A DNA stretch of 64,000 nt from assembly GCF_000002425.4 (NCBI RefSeq), contig NC_037254.1, positions 7,546,144 to 7,610,143 of the forward strand, in the 5' to 3' direction. Positions 38,900-52,373 of this stretch are shown here, in pieces. The position numbers and the translations under genes are program-made. The DNA comes from Physcomitrium patens. Its lineage: Eukaryota; Streptophyta; Bryopsida; Funariales; Funariaceae. How positions within the stretch are numbered: position 1 is the stretch's first letter; every line of letters starts with the position of its first letter. The notes below the pieces were generated by a model. The model saw only the letters and a list, made by a program, of their open reading frames with translations. It was not told the DNA's origin and searched no databases.

Positions 38900-41800
38900 A
38901 AGATTTTCTATTTTTTATTTTAATTTTGATCGATGTCATCAATGAAAAGCTTCAACTCTCTTTGTTGCATTTACAATATTCTTTGTTGTCTCCCATGTAC
39001 ATTCAGTAATATCATATCCATGCCAATGAATAAGATATTCCAACCTATTTGGGTACTGCCTTAAATCTAAGACTTCTTCCACCTTGAACTCTTGATTATT
39101 ATCAACTTCTATAGAAGGAGGTGGTATTTGTCTTCTATTTGAGATATTTAGTGTCTCATGTAGCTCAAGAAGAGATACATGAAATATGAAAAGGATCTTT
39201 ATACACTCCAATAGATATAATTGATAAGCAACAGGATTGACTTATTTATTAATAAAAAAAAAGCCCAAACCTACAATAGTCCAACTTATCTTAAGGACGA
39301 GTAGTCTTGATATTATGACAAAATAATTTTACCTTGTCACTTATGTTGAATTGTGGTTATTTTTTGTAATAGACATATACATTAATCTTTTGTTGTTCTT
39401 GAGTTTTTTTTAATTGCACCTTCATTCTTGCATATAGCTTTGACAAATAATTTGTCAAATCTTCCACTATAGGATTATCAACTTTTGAAAAGTCAAAAGT
39501 ATCAATTTGTGGATGATAATCATAATTGGCAAAAAAAGGTATTTATTAAACAGAAGAATGTATCAAATTATTGTACTCAAATTTTGCCAATAATAAAAGA
39601 GTTGTGTAATCATCTTAATGATAGTTGATGGTACACCTCAAATATTGCTCTAAAACTTGATTCATCTATGCCTTTTGTCCATCAATTTGAGAATTAAAAG
39701 CTAAAAAAAGCTTTATATCTAGCTTTAAAATCTTGATATAAATTGAATCCATCTATCCAATATAATATCTTTAGGCAATCCTTGATAGTGATAAATATTG
39801 TTAAGAAAAAAATTAGCTGTTTTTTTAGTTATGATCAATTTTGTATATAGTACAAAATATGTCATCTTAGTAAAATAATCTACTACCATAAATATAAAAT
39901 CAAACGAACTTGAGATTGAAAGGTTTATAATAAAATCTATAGAAATAAAAGACCATGGTTGTTCTAGAATAGGTAATGGCTGAAGAAGTCCATAAGGTCA
40001 ATGGCGAGGAGTTTTGGATCTTGAACAAATATCACATGATTATACAAAATCTTTTACTGCCTTTCACATTTGAGGCCATCAAAAATCTCTCAATATTAAT
40101 TTCAAAGTCTTGTTATATTTAAAATGTCAGACTACTAGGAAGTCATAACAAGTTTGAAGAATATGTAATTGTACTCCAGCTTCTAAAATATATAATCGTC
40201 CCTTAAAATAGAATAGGTTGTTTTTGAACTCAAACTTGGAAGTATCATGAGACTTAAAAGAATTATTCTTGATATCATAGACAAAAGGATCAAAAGACAT
40301 ACTTGATTGAATTTACTTGAAAAAAATTGAATCAATAATTAGCATTGATTTCATTGTTTAAAGGTGAAAATATTTTAGCTTCAAGAGAATCATTCTTTGT
40401 TGATTAAAATATACATCTTTTTTTTTTTTTGGTGCAAAATAAGAACATCTAGAAAAAACATCTAACAAACCTTATTGTTTTCTAAATTGATTAATGATCT
40501 TCAAATCAAATCTTGATAAAAATATGCTCCAATGAGCTTGACAATGATTCAAAATATGTACCAATATGAATTACTTAAGTTTCTTGTGATCTGTATATAT
40601 GGTGACTAGATTTGATGCCCCTTCTAAATAATGACACTATTTTTGAAATGAATCTAAGATTAATAAGAGCTCTTTTTGATAGATCTCATAATTAGTCTTG
40701 GTTTTTGAATTTTTTTTGAAATGAAAAGCTATTGAATGGAGTTTGTCATTTGCTCCCATTTGTGATAATATTGCATCTAAGGAAAAGTTGATGCATCTGT
40801 TTTAATAAAAAAAATGCCTTGAAAAAGTCAACATGATATAAGATTGGTATAAAAATAAATTTCTTTTTAAAAGCATCAAAAAATACTTTGGCTTCTTTAT
40901 TCCACTCAAGTTTGTCTTTACAAGTCAAATGTATAAGTAGAGCTACAATTTGAGAAAAATTCTTGATGAAGATCCAATAATAATTAACAAATCCTAAAAA
41001 ACATTTTACATCTTTTACTATTCTTAGAATCTTCCAATCCATGATAGTTTGGATCTTTTTCGGATCTATCATTAGCCAAAAGTTGAAAATAAGGTATCTT
41101 AGGAAGTCAACTTGAATAATATAGAATATACCCTTTTCTAACTCGGCATATAATCTTGCATCTTTAAGTTTTTGTAATACATGACAAACATGAACTTCAT
41201 GCTCTTTTGTGTTTGTAGAGTAGATTAAGATGTCCAAATAATAAACAAAAAAATCATCAAAAAACTCATTAAAGATATCATTTATTAGATATTGAAAAGA
41301 AATTGGTGCATTCATGAGTCCAAAAAGTATGATATTATAATCAAAATATCCATATCTAATTTGAAATATAATTTTCTATTTATCTCTTTTTTTAATGTAT
41401 ACCAGATTATATGCTCATAGATCTATTTTTGTATAAATCTTTGTTTGATTTAATTGATCAAAAAGTCTTAAAATCAAATATAGAAGATATATATTCTTAA
41501 TGGTGATCTTGTTGAGTATTCAATAGTCCATTCACATCTGTAGAGATCTGTTTTTTTTCTTCACAAATAAGATAGGAGCTATAATTAGAATTTAGAATGA
41601 CGTATGAAATTCTTAGCCAAATTCTCATCAATGTATTCCTTAAGTACAACCAACTCATTTTGTAATAGGTTATAGATTGGTCCAAATGGTGGTTGGACTC
41701 TTTCATAAAGATAATATTTTAGAAGAATATATGTATTTTTCTTTTAAAAAATGTCATGAAAATCTTGACATTGATTAAAAATACCACTTAATATCTTATT

Positions 41801-42420
41801 GCCATCAGAAATGGACATGACATATAAAGTAAAAGATAACCCTTCTTTTATAGCATGCATAAAAGCTCTCGTGCCTATTGATAAGTGTTTGGATGTACTA
41901 AACTTAAGTATTTCTACTTGACTAAGGAGATTTTGGATTAAACTACTAGAAAAAATAAGGTTATAAAAAATCCAATCTATTTGAGGATTATACTCTTCTT
42001 ATCAAAATAATCTTAAATAATCAAACTTGACAGAGAGCTTATTACATTAAATATTACTATGCTATTATGATCTTTAATTGCCACATCTAAAAAAATAGTC
42101 TCATGCATAATATTTTCAAAAAATAAGAAATGATCATCTATGACTTCTACATGTACAAGTTTAATTTTTTTTATTTAACTATATTTTTTATTTTTTGATT
42201 AAATCCTTGTCTATAAAACAAGGTGGGGCTCTTGAATCTAACAAAGCTAAGACTTTGTGATTTTTCTAATCTAAGTAAATTTTTATTGTAAAACAAGATG
42301 AGGGATCCGAAGAGAAAATATGACCTTCACTACGAGTTATGCAAGATTCTAGCGACAAAGTTCATATTGTAGTTGAAAAAACTCGTTTTTCAATACATTA
42401 TCTTCTTTTGCAACCATGCT
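38900..42420 (-). pseudogene. Element C pol remains
   Basis: Read right to left: protease remains about 41950-42350, RT about 40950-41600, RNase H about 40550-40940, integrase about 39300-40350 and chromodomain 38939-39170. The best open stretch is 40746-41315 (189 codons), covering the second half of RT and the start of RNase H. Its catalytic motif reads YYLD-ILIYS: one of the two aspartates of YLDD is missing through a 3-base loss. The chromodomain keeps VEEVLD, YLIHWHGY and CTWE. Many stops and small deletions elsewhere. Not functional. Confidence 0.85.
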
Positions 42421-42612
42421 TCTTATTTTGTGAGTACATTGTTTCTTTGGATAATGTTGAATAATGTGTTTAGTTTCTCTACAATATAAGCATAAACCCT
42501 TTTAATGTTGTTGAGATTTTTCCTATTCTATGAGAGATTTAAAACATATTATATCAATTTGCATTGGTTCTAGCCTTAATGGATAAGTTTCTAAAAACTT
42601 ATGAGCTTCCGT
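42421..42612 (-). pseudogene. Element C gag, 3' part
   Basis: Contains the zinc knuckle (about 42440-42500), whose last Cys has become Tyr, and a PMQID segment as in A and D. The frame runs into the junction with element B and continues at 51102. Confidence 0.7.
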
Positions 42613-43869
42613 TGTCGTATTACGTGCTTTCCTGCTCGAAAACGTGTCGGGCGTCTGGCTATAGAAGGTAGTATGAAGATTCACCAATATTCAAGCAGTT
42701 TATCGGTTATTGACTATTGGAATACAAACAACTACAAGAATACACCGTAAATCTATACGGATGCCCTTCGCCTGCTTGTCGAAGTCCTTTTTGTCCCAGT
42801 CGGTAGGTCTCTAGACGTTACAGAGAACCCTGAACAACCCAAACTGCTAATCTTCGATACCGCTTTATACTCACGATCTTGTATCCACTGACTGTCTTGT
42901 TAGATTAATCCAATAAATTTCATTCACTCCGCATACTCAATTCTATAGACACCCTTTTAACTCTTCATGACAGACGTAACTCGATTTCACAAATAGTCAA
43001 GAGTAATCAAACTCATTTCATTAAAAATCCCGATTCACCATTACAACACTGACTTCAGCAACGATTGCCTCAATCTTCTCAAAACCCTATGAAAAAAAAA
43101 AAACCCAATTCTTTGTCTTTTTTCCCGGCCCGAAGCAAGAAGCTAGCTCTCTGATTCTTCAAAAACTCCCCCAAAACTTATTCTCTCTCCTAACCTTATC
43201 CTCTGAATTTCTTCAATCTTTCGTCTTGGATCTGGAATTGGCTCCCACCGTCAGAGCTTGGATCCAAAATTGGCTCTCGCCGTCAGAGCTTTCTCTCCCA
43301 TTTTTACCTTTAAGAGATCCTTTTACAAAAAACAACAATCCCTGAAACGGCACAGAGAACAGGACAGCCTGAAATAGAATCGAAATCCCGTAATCGGGAC
43401 CACATAGAGTCGCCCGACCAATTCAGGTCTCATATTGGCTAAGAGTCTAGTAATAAGACCCGGATGTCCCCGTAATTGGATCAAATTGGTCCTTCGCGTC
43501 AGATTGGCTGAGGCCCGTAGTAAGACTTGGATTTTTCCGTAATTAGACTGCATTGGGTTGCCCGGCCAATTCAGGTCTCATATTAGGTAAGAGGATCCGG
43601 ATTGAATTCATGAAATTGGATCCAATTGGTTCTTCGAACCAGGCTCACCCGAAGTGTGAATTGGTCCTTTCTCTTCTTGCTGACTTCCGTTATTGGAATC
43701 GAACGGAGCATTTCAGTATGCCCCGGCTGACTGTAACGGGGTAACTGAACCTGGCCACTCAGTATTTGCACTGGAGTTGGTCGTTCCTCCCAATATTTGA
43801 GGTAACTAAACATTAATAAAAGTCCCCTTTCTTTATATTTTCATGGTATACTCGTGTTACAACACGATA
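42613..43869 (-). repeat. Element B 3' LTR
   Basis: Aligns end to end with 49842-51097. In the first 278 bases I count 11 differences, 10 of them transitions. Confidence 0.92.
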
Positions 43870-43870
43870 T

Positions 43871-43881
43871 CCACCCCCTCT
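43871..43881 (-). other. Element B polypurine tract
   Basis: On the minus strand AGAGGGGGTGG, one base before the 3' LTR, as expected for plus-strand priming. Confidence 0.75.
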
Positions 43882-43931
43882 GAACCTGTGCATCCTCCGG
43901 TATGCACCAATTTATTCAATTGCCATTTGAT

Positions 43932-46900
43932 TCAGAATATACCCTCTACGTCTTTGTCTAGTTTATCTTCGTCATCTTCATTATCCAAATCACTTTCATC
44001 TTCTTGCTGCGGAATCTCTATACCTTCATCAAGGTCTTCCATATTCATCTCCGCGTGTCTTTGTTTAAATATTTTTATTCGCTTCCTTGCAATTAGTATT
44101 TTCAATTTTGTACCATCTAACTCCCGTAATGAGTACGTCGCATTATCATGAACAATTGTTATTACATATGGTCCAAACCAACGTTTTGAAAATTTCCGCA
44201 AAGTACTATGTTGATTATCCAGACTATTATCATAAACAACTACCCAGTCACCTTCCCCGATCGCTTTTGGTCTCAATCGATGTTGCTTATCGAATCACGC
44301 CTTGTTTTGTAACCTTGCTCTTTTTAACCTTCCCAATGCTATCTGGACATCTTCCGTTCTTTCCTCCAATTGTCGAATCCTAATAGCCAGAAGTTCTTCT
44401 CTTGTCAATCCATCTTCCCATGGTAGCATACTCCAAGTAAGTACCTTTTCTTCAATCGGCATAATTGGTTTTCGACTTATCATAAGTTCTACTGGCATAT
44501 ATCTTGTCACCGAACTATGAGTTGTTCGATCATCCCATAATGCAAATGACAAAAGCCGTGGCCACTCTTTAACTTTCCCATTACAAGCTTTAACTAATGC
44601 TTTCACAATCGGTGGGTGACCACGTTCGCTTTTTGCATTCCCTTCCAGATTATAAGCAGTAGTCAGTGATAGTTTAACTCCACATCTTTCAAAGAATTTA
44701 TGAGCCTCTTGTGCATTTAATTCTCCTCGATCTGTAGTGATTTTTCCTACGCATCCGTAGCGGCAAATGACATCTTCAAGCAAAAACCTACAAATCCCCT
44801 CTGTAGATTTTGTCCTCAATGCTCTTCCTTCTACTTGATTTGATAAATCTTCACGAGCTAAAACCAAATATCTCATCTACCATAACCCAACTGGCATAAT
44901 AACCAAATCAATAACCCATTTAAAATGAATAGCCAAAGGATACGTAGGATGAAGACCATCTCGATGTCGGATATTAGAATACGATTGACAGATTTCACAT
45001 GACTCTACAAATGAGAGCACATCTCGATACATATTTTTCCACCAATATTGTTCCTTGAGTTTAGCAAAAGTAGCCCAGATTCCTCTATGCCCTGTCCATA
45101 AACTATCATGAAACTCCTTTAATAATTTTAGTTTTTCTTTCCTTTTGCCTATCACTCGTTGTGGCATCCCAATTCTTTTCTTCGGTCTCTTCCATATGAA
45201 TCCATCTCGAAGTAAAAATCCATATGCTTTTTTTCTTATTTGTTTGAATTTTTCTATAGACCAATTTCCCTGCTTAGTCAAGGTATTCAAGTAATGACGA
45301 ATATCCAATAATTCTCCTTCATAAGATTCTTCAAGAAATAGCTTGTCTTCTCTGTTGAGATTTGATATTGAATAGAATTTCAATCCGATGTCATCAATGT
45401 CTTCAACCATTTCGTCCTCCCTCTCGTATCTTGCTCGAGATAGCATGTCTGCTACTAAATTGTCTTTCCCAGTAATATGCTTAAATTCTAGATTTACTGA
45501 CTTAATATAAGCAATCCATTTCAACATTGCAATATCTGGCGTCGAACAGTTAGTAATCATTCTAAGCAATGGCAAGCAATCTATTTCAATTACTACTACT
45601 GCCCCAATCAAATAATCCTTTTCAGCTTTCATAGCGGAAACGACTCCCCAAAGTTCTCTTTTGACTTGCGAATATGCACGCTGACGAATATTTAAAACTT
45701 TAGCTCCAAATCAAATTGCAAATCTATTCCCATTTGAATCATCTTGATCCACAACCCATCCAATGGCAATTGGACTAGTGTCCACAGTAAGAATCACTAG
45801 TCTATTGCACTTATAATCAACCTTCCTCAATATTGGAGGTGACATCAATAATTTCTTCAATCTTTGCATTGCCTGAATATGTCTTTCTTTCTATTTAAAT
45901 CGGTAGCCTTTGCATAACAATTCATATAATGGATCCGCTTTGTGAGCATAATGAGGGATCCAGATTCGATAAAATATACATGCACCTAAAAACTTGCGAA
46001 CATCTGTTGAAGAATCACAATCCTCTTTCATCCTTCCAATTGCATCAACTTTAGTCGAATCTGGTTTTCTTCCGTAAGATCCACATAAATGTCCAACAAT
46101 TACAACCTCTCGTATTCCAAATATGGACATCATACCTGATTATGTAAGGTGAACTTCTCCAAGCCGAGTTAAAATCTTTTCACAATCTTGTATATGATCA
46201 ACAACATATTTGTGACATCCCCTCGTATCTAAAGTTTCATCCTTGTCTCCTTATCTGCACCCTTTTATAGGAACATCACCCAGAAAAGGCATAGTCTTTT
46301 TCGGGATAAAATCTCTCAATACCTTATTCATCCCATTCATCATATGCGCAACTGAGTTGGTCGCGCCTTGAGGAAGAGTGCACATTCTAACCAATCCAAG
46401 TGGTGTCCTCATTGTTGTCATATCTCTACTTCCTTTGGCAAGTTGAAATTGATCATAACCTGAATACAAGTCACCCATTGAATAGATCACCCTTCCAGCA
46501 ATCGCCTCAGCAAATTCATCCACAATAGGTCCAATTCCTGCATTCTTGACAGTTACTGCATTCATTGGTTGCAAATCTTGAATAAACCGTAGTGACCTAT
46601 TCTTCTTAGGTACCATAAACCATCAACTAGAATTCGGCGCAAACGAGGGTTCCAATATTTTCATCTTTATCTTTTCTTTTAATAGCTCAACTAATTTAGA
46701 TAAATGTGCCTTCAGTACTGGAATCGATCTTAGATTCTAAGGTACATGCGGTACAGTGAAGATAACCATAGGTGTTATAATATTTGAATCCATACATCCA
46801 ATTTCATGAGATTCGAAAGCAAACGATCTACCTTGTTTAGCCAACATCTTTTTGAAGCAAGTAATTTCCTCCGGTAATAAAGAACCATCAGAACCAATCT

Positions 46901-48203
46901 TCAATTCTTCAAAAGTCTCTTTAGTAAACTGATGTCCAATTCTCATTGGATCTCTTAAACTTGCTTCTTTTGATGCTTCTCCCATTTGTTCTTTAAAATC
47001 TTCTGGTAATGGTCCGGCAACAGGCTTTACCTTCTTATCTGCCGTTTTATATCTCGTCTCTACAATGACTTCTCGTGCTTGAAACGATTCAAGTATGGTA
47101 AAAACCTCTCTTGAATGAATCTCAACAATCTTATCATTATCTCCTAACCCAATAGATGTAATCAATTCCAATGCATCTTCCACTCCATTTTCTTCATAAA
47201 CACCTAAAATTCTCTCATCATCTTACAATGTACCTAACTTGTGTAATTGTCCTTCAATATCATATAATCTTTTTTTTTCTTTTCTTTTAAAATCATCAAC
47301 TTTCTTATACATAATATTTCCATTCTCCAATATACCAATAAAACTCGCATCAAAGGCACCTTCATCTCGCAAGAGTATCTCCTCTTTTGTACCTCCATAA
47401 TCTCGCTTTATAGTGGTACCTCTCAAAATACTTAAATCCTTCAACAATCTTTGGCAATGGTTTTTCCCTCAACCTATCTCGATTCCGTTCATGGTTACGA
47501 GGTACTGTTAGAAATTGTACAGCTTTCCTCCCATCTTCGCTACGTACCTTGCATAAGCAGAACCATCGTCAAGTACTGTTGTTTCCATCCGTGTTGCCAT
47601 AATATAAGGTTGTCCTAAAATCAACGAATAAAACGTTGTATCTTGAACAAAGAAACGGTGCTCCGTCGCAACATCCCCAAATCAAGTTTTGACATCTGTA
47701 CAAGCTCCATATAATTCGCCCCGTGTATTATTAGCTGCTTGAATTGCCCATCCATGTTCCATATCAATTGGCCATTTTTGCTTCTTATAAAGATCATTAG
47801 ACATGAGATTTATTTCAGAACCATGGTCGACTAAAGCAACTATTGGTTCTTCTATATCTCCTACTTTCACCAATACCTCAGTAGTTGCCCTTGTCCAATG
47901 CTTTCGAGTATAATGGCTCAAAGTTTCTATTTCCTTGTCACTAGAATCTTCGAAACGTACTCGTTGATTATACCCATTCTTTTCATTTGTTGGTTGCTTG
48001 TAACCAATATCAACCTCTTCTTCATCTTTATATATTCTTGCATCAATAGCATGACTCATTCCAGTTTCGCCCATTAATTGCCTCTTTCGCTTAATGCTGT
48101 CAATGATAACATCATGAAACTCCTTCTTTGCAATCTCCAAAACTACTTTCAATATGAATTCCACCTTAGCGTTTAATATACGTTCTTCCAACACCCCTTT
48201 CAA
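43932..48203 (-). pseudogene. Element B pol: protease, RT, RNase H, integrase
   Basis: All open stretches from 48203 down to 43932 are in the same phase. Domains in order: protease (about 47900-47780, LVDHGSEINLMS), RT (46616-46251 with FIQDLQPMN, SGYDQFQL, LPQGATNSVAHM), RT thumb (46133-45891), RNase H (about 45790-45420 with LTVDTSPIAIGW and ending HITGKDNLVADMLSR), integrase zinc-binding (HDSLWTGHRG ... CEIC, about 45110-44960), integrase core (TTDRGEL, NLEGNAKSERG, about 44750-44600) and a GPY-type segment (KRWFGPYVI, about 44200). The RT catalytic box reads FLGD, the first Asp changed to Gly. Stops such as those at 47682, 46629, 44877 and 44295 are each one transition from Trp, Arg or Gln codons. 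Confidence 0.88.
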
Positions 48204-48255
48204 ATTTGTTGCCGCTTCAATGTCAGAAAGTAGCTTATAAGCAATTGATTTGCCC

Positions 48256-49790
48256 TTATCTTTTGTCTCCTTTGTTTTTTTCTTCTAATGATGCTGAGCT
48301 ATCCTTTATAGGCAATTCTTGTGAAGCTGCCTCCCGAGCCTTGTCTCCTCGAGTTTGCCTCTTAGAAGAATTTCCTTCTCTAGTATCATCAAAATTTCCT
48401 CGTCTCTTTTCTTCCATCAAAGCTTCATGTTGGCTCTTAGCAATATATGCATGAACTAAATGAGACTCAACAAGATCCTCCCAACCTGTTCTACCTCGTA
48501 TTGTAGCTGCAGTCCTCAATAACGCTTCTCGAGGTAATTTCCCTTCTTGCATTGTAGAAACGGCAGAAGCCCAAAACTCACTAGTTTCCGTACTTCCACC
48601 AATTTCATCATCTACTCTACCACCATAACTTGTACTTTCTGGTGCTGCTGTTTCATGCTCTTTTAAGTAATCTTGAATCAATGCTCTTATTCCTCTCTTG
48701 CCAAAATCGGTTTGAAGAAAATCATCCCTATCTTTCAATGCTATCTTCCTATCTTTCCAGCAAATAATTCCTTGCCGTATCATATTATTAAATTCATTGC
48801 AATCTTTTCTAGAGTGTGAAGCATCATCACACCAAATGCATCTTTGTACATATCTTTGTTTTAAAACATTCTTCGAATTGTTTATAGAAGTATTCTCTTC
48901 AAGTCTTGCCAATTTGATTTGAAGATCTCGCATTCCTCGTATAATTTCTTCCATCCCCATATCTGCTTTCTTTGATAAGGATATCGAAGGTTGAACTGTA
49001 GGCATTGTTGGTGGTGTTGTACGTACTGGAGCTTTGGGTGGTTGTACTGTTTTTGGAATATTGCTCCTATCCTTCCTCCTTTTGTAAGCAACCCCACCGC
49101 ATCTTCAACGTTCTTCCACTTCGTTGTTAATCCTTCATCTTCTTCTTTGTCTTCAAGAAGGGGTTCTAATTTCCCTTGCAATTCTCCATTAGCAGCTTGA
49201 AGAAATAGATCAACTTTGTTTGGCTCCAATGTCAATTTTTCTACCTTTGATAATTGAGAGTATAGCCTCTCAAATTCCCTTAGTAGCTCTGTTGCTTGCA
49301 AATTCTTATTGGGCCGTTCAATCCATTCCAGAAACAGCTTCTTAGTAACGCGATCAACATCTTCCAAGAAATATTCGTCTTTTAATGCATGTGAAAAAAC
49401 CTCCCATGAATTCCCATAACGATCCGTAATCGATGTAATGTGGTCTCTTATCTCCGGTATCGTGGAAGTCCAAATAATTCAACCATTTTCTTCTCAAAAA
49501 CCTGATTTAATTCCATTTCACGAACATAACATCTTCAATACCTTGAAATATTCCTTCCATCAAATTCATAAATTTTATTGACCACTGCTTGCAATGCTTT
49601 GGTTGCCAAAGCTTTCTTTTGATCATTGCTTTGCTATTGCTACATTGATAATGAGAAGGCTTGAAACATACTAGCAATAGACGGATCCATGTACATACCT
49701 TGTCCTTAAGAAGAATCCCCACTAGAAACTCCTCCCAAAAATCCTTCAAAATTTTTATTTTCGTTTTTCATAAAATAAAGATAAAATCAA
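48256..49790 (-). pseudogene. Element B gag
   Basis: Two long stretches, 48882-49367 and 48256-49005, lie in different frames and overlap at 48882-49005, indicating one frameshift. The first is a helical capsid-like region (ELLREFERLYSQLSKVEKL, LFLQAANGELQGKLEPLL). The second holds a coiled-coil-like segment and a CX2CX4HX4C zinc knuckle (CIWCDDASHSRKDC, about 48843-48800), followed by a basic and acidic tail ending 50 bases before pol. A third frame at 49507-49749 covers the N-terminal part. Confidence 0.8.
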
Positions 49791-49819
49791 CCGAAATCCA
49801 ATACCTTCCACCCCAAGCT

Positions 49820-49837
49820 TTCACGTCAGGTTCACCA
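49820..49837 (-). other. Element B primer-binding site
   Basis: Four bases after the 5' LTR, the minus strand reads TGGTGAACCTGACGTGAA. TGG at the start fits pairing with a tRNA CCA end. I do not assign the tRNA. Confidence 0.7.
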
Positions 49838-49841
49838 CTTT

Positions 49842-51097
49842 TGTCGTATTACGTGCTTTCCTGCTCGAGAACGCGCCGGGCGTCTGGCTGTAGAAGGTAG
49901 TATGGAGATTCACCAATATTCAAGCAGTTTATCGGTTATTGACTATTGGAATACAAACAACTACAAGAATACACCGTAAATCTATACGGATGCTCTTCGA
50001 CTGCTTGTCGAAGTCCTTTTTGCCCCAGTCGGTAGGTCTTTAGACGTTACAGAGAACCCCGAACAACCCAAACTGCTAATCTTTGATACCGCTTTATACT
50101 CACGATCTTGTATCCACTGACTGTCTTGTTAGATTAACCCAATAAATTTCATTCACTCTGCATACTCAATTCTATAGACACCCTTTTAACTCTTCATGAC
50201 AGACGTAACTCGATTTCACAAATAGTCAAGAGTAATCAAACCCACTTCATTAAAAATCCCGATTCACCATTACAACACTGACTATAGCAACAATTGCCTC
50301 AGTCTTCCCAAAACCCTATGAAGAAAAAAAACCCAATTCTCTATCTTTTTTCCCTGCCCGAAGCATGAAGCTAGCTCTCTGATTCTTCAAAAACTCCCCC
50401 AAAACTTATTCTCTCTCCTAACCTTATCCTCTGAATTTCTTCAATCTTCCGTCTTGGATCCGGAATTGGCTCCCACCGTCAGAGCTTAGATCCAAAATTG
50501 GCTCTCGCCGTCAGAGCTTTCTCTCCCATTTTTACCTTTAAGAGATCCTTTTACAAAAAACAACGATCCCTGAAACGGCACAGAGAATAGGGCAACCTGA
50601 AACAGAATCGAAACCCTGTAATCGGGACCACATTGAGTCGCTCGACCAATTCAGGTCTCATATTGGCTAAGAGTCTAGTAGTAAGACCCGGATGTCCCCG
50701 TAATTGGATCAAATTGGTCCTTCACGTCAGATTAGCTGAGGCCCGTAGTAAGATTTGGATTTTTCCATAATTAGACTGCATTGGGTTGCTCAGCCAATTC
50801 AAGTCTCATATTAGGTAAGAGGACCCGGATTGGATTCATGAAATTGGATCCAATTGGCTCTTCGAACCAGGTTCACCCGTAGTGTGAATTGGTCCTTTCT
50901 CTTCTTGCTGACTTCCGTTATTGGAATCGAACGGAGCATTTCAGTATGCCCCGACTGATTGTAACGGGGTGACTGAACCTGGCCACTCACTTTTTGCACT
51001 GGAGTTGGTCATTGCTCCCAATATTTGAGGTAACTAAACATTAATAAAAGTCCCCTTTCTTTATATTTTCTCGGTATACTCGTCTTACAACACGACA
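49842..51097 (-). repeat. Element B 5' LTR
   Basis: 1256 bp, pair of 42613-43869. Ends CGACA at 51093-51097, the reverse of its TGTCG start. Confidence 0.92.
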
Positions 51098-51101
51098 CCA
51101 T

Positions 51102-51950
51102 CATTATTTGACTTGCTCTTCTCCAACCAAATCTTTATTCTTGATGTCTTTTAAATAATCGATTGTAGCATGCAATGGCTTGAGTAATAAATTTTTCCAA
51201 AGATTTTGTCTTTGAAATTGTGAGTAACAAATCTTTGACATTATCCTTCAATCCATATCAAAATTGATTGATAAGTGCTTTGTCATGCCAATCCATGTCG
51301 CAAGTAAGGTTTTGGAATTTAGTAGCATATATACTAGCTGATTGTGATCCTTATTGTAAAGATAAGAACTTCGTCTTTGTTACTCTTTCTCAATTAATTT
51401 CTTCCAACGTAACCATAAACACTTCTAAAAATGAATTCAAATCATAAAAGAATCCCAAATCCTTAGATAGAACTTGATTTGTTGTAAAAATCCTTGAAAT
51501 TTTGATCTTGTTCCATCAAACTTCTCACATGTACTAATCTTTCTCCCTATCAAACTTATATAAATAAAACACCTTAAATTTGGTTGTGACGTCAATCTAC
51601 TTACTTCCTTCAATTATACAACTTCTTCTCATAAACTTTAAACTTCTTCCGTATGCATAGGAATAGTACATCCATGATTCATATTGAAAATATATGAAAT
51701 TTTTACTTTTAAAGTCTTAAGAAGCTCATGAAGATCTGTAATAGTTACAAATCTATTTTTACTTTTGTTGAGAGTAACATACATAATATTTTCTTCCATA
51801 TATAATTCAAATAAATTCAAAAAGTTGAATTAGAGGATGATAATCTATAACCTCTAACACTAAATGAGAATTTCTATAAAGAAGAATAATCCACTTTCTT
51901 TGAAAAAAAATCAATGTTAAAAAATACATTTTTTTATTTTAAGATGAGTA
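51102..51950 (-). pseudogene. Element C gag, 5' part
   Basis: Broken Gag-like text, including DWHDKALINQF and a GLKDNVKDLL helix (about 51170-51300), typical of gypsy Gag before the zinc knuckle. It continues across B into 42612. Several stops; the start codon is not clear. Confidence 0.65.
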
Positions 51951-52042
51951 GTTCGCAACCTTCAAAATACAACAATAGAAGTGGAGTAATCTACTCACTT
52001 CTAAAGCAAGAAAAAAATAGTAAGTTAATATTCTTGTCAAAC

Positions 52043-52373
52043 TATCAAGGATATGAATCTTGAAGAAAAAAATCCTCAATGTAGTCTTATGTCACTGAAA
52101 AGAACTAGAAAGTTATTCAAAGATGATATGATATTGAATTAGAATGGTTATTGCCAAAATTAAGAAGACTAGAAAGGCATTGAGAAGAGTAAAGAAATTA
52201 ACTTTTAAGCCTCCATATATACTCTTAATTAGGGGCTATGTAGCAATATCTTACATGACCTCTAAAACGTGTTGACTTTACAAGACACATATCTTAATTT
52301 GAAAGGCAAGTTTTTTATATGTGTGCAACATAATAAGCTTGTTCCATAAACTACAAACACGTGGTTAACTTGT
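52043..52373 (-). repeat. Element C 5' LTR, proximal part
   Basis: Begins TATCAAGG and matches 31410-31635 plus 38049-38150. It is interrupted after CTTGT (52369-52373), the left target duplication of element D, and resumes at 58743. Confidence 0.87.

Larger units (their letters stand above)
42613..51097 (-). mobile_element. Element B: Ty3/gypsy element of a second lineage
   Basis: An 8.5-kb element on the minus strand, inserted in the gag of C. LTRs are 1257 bp (left, 3') and 1256 bp (right, 5') with perfect TGTCG...CGACA ends in the right copy. A primer-binding site and a purine tract sit at the expected places. Flanking bases are CCGT on the left (42609-42612) and CCAT on the right (51098-51101), readable as a target duplication with one CpG transition. 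Pol keeps one frame for 4.3 kb with about nine nonsense codons. RT resembles elements with a DVPIKG motif rather than the YLDDIL of A, C and D. No chromodomain is seen. Confidence 0.9.

Noticed and set aside
43871-43883. Purine tract of B taken as belonging to element C
   Set aside because: It directly adjoins the B LTR at 43869 on the minus strand, so it belongs to B.
51638-51820. Separate small gene between element B and the C LTR
   Set aside because: It lies inside the gag region of element C and is best read as part of that decayed frame.
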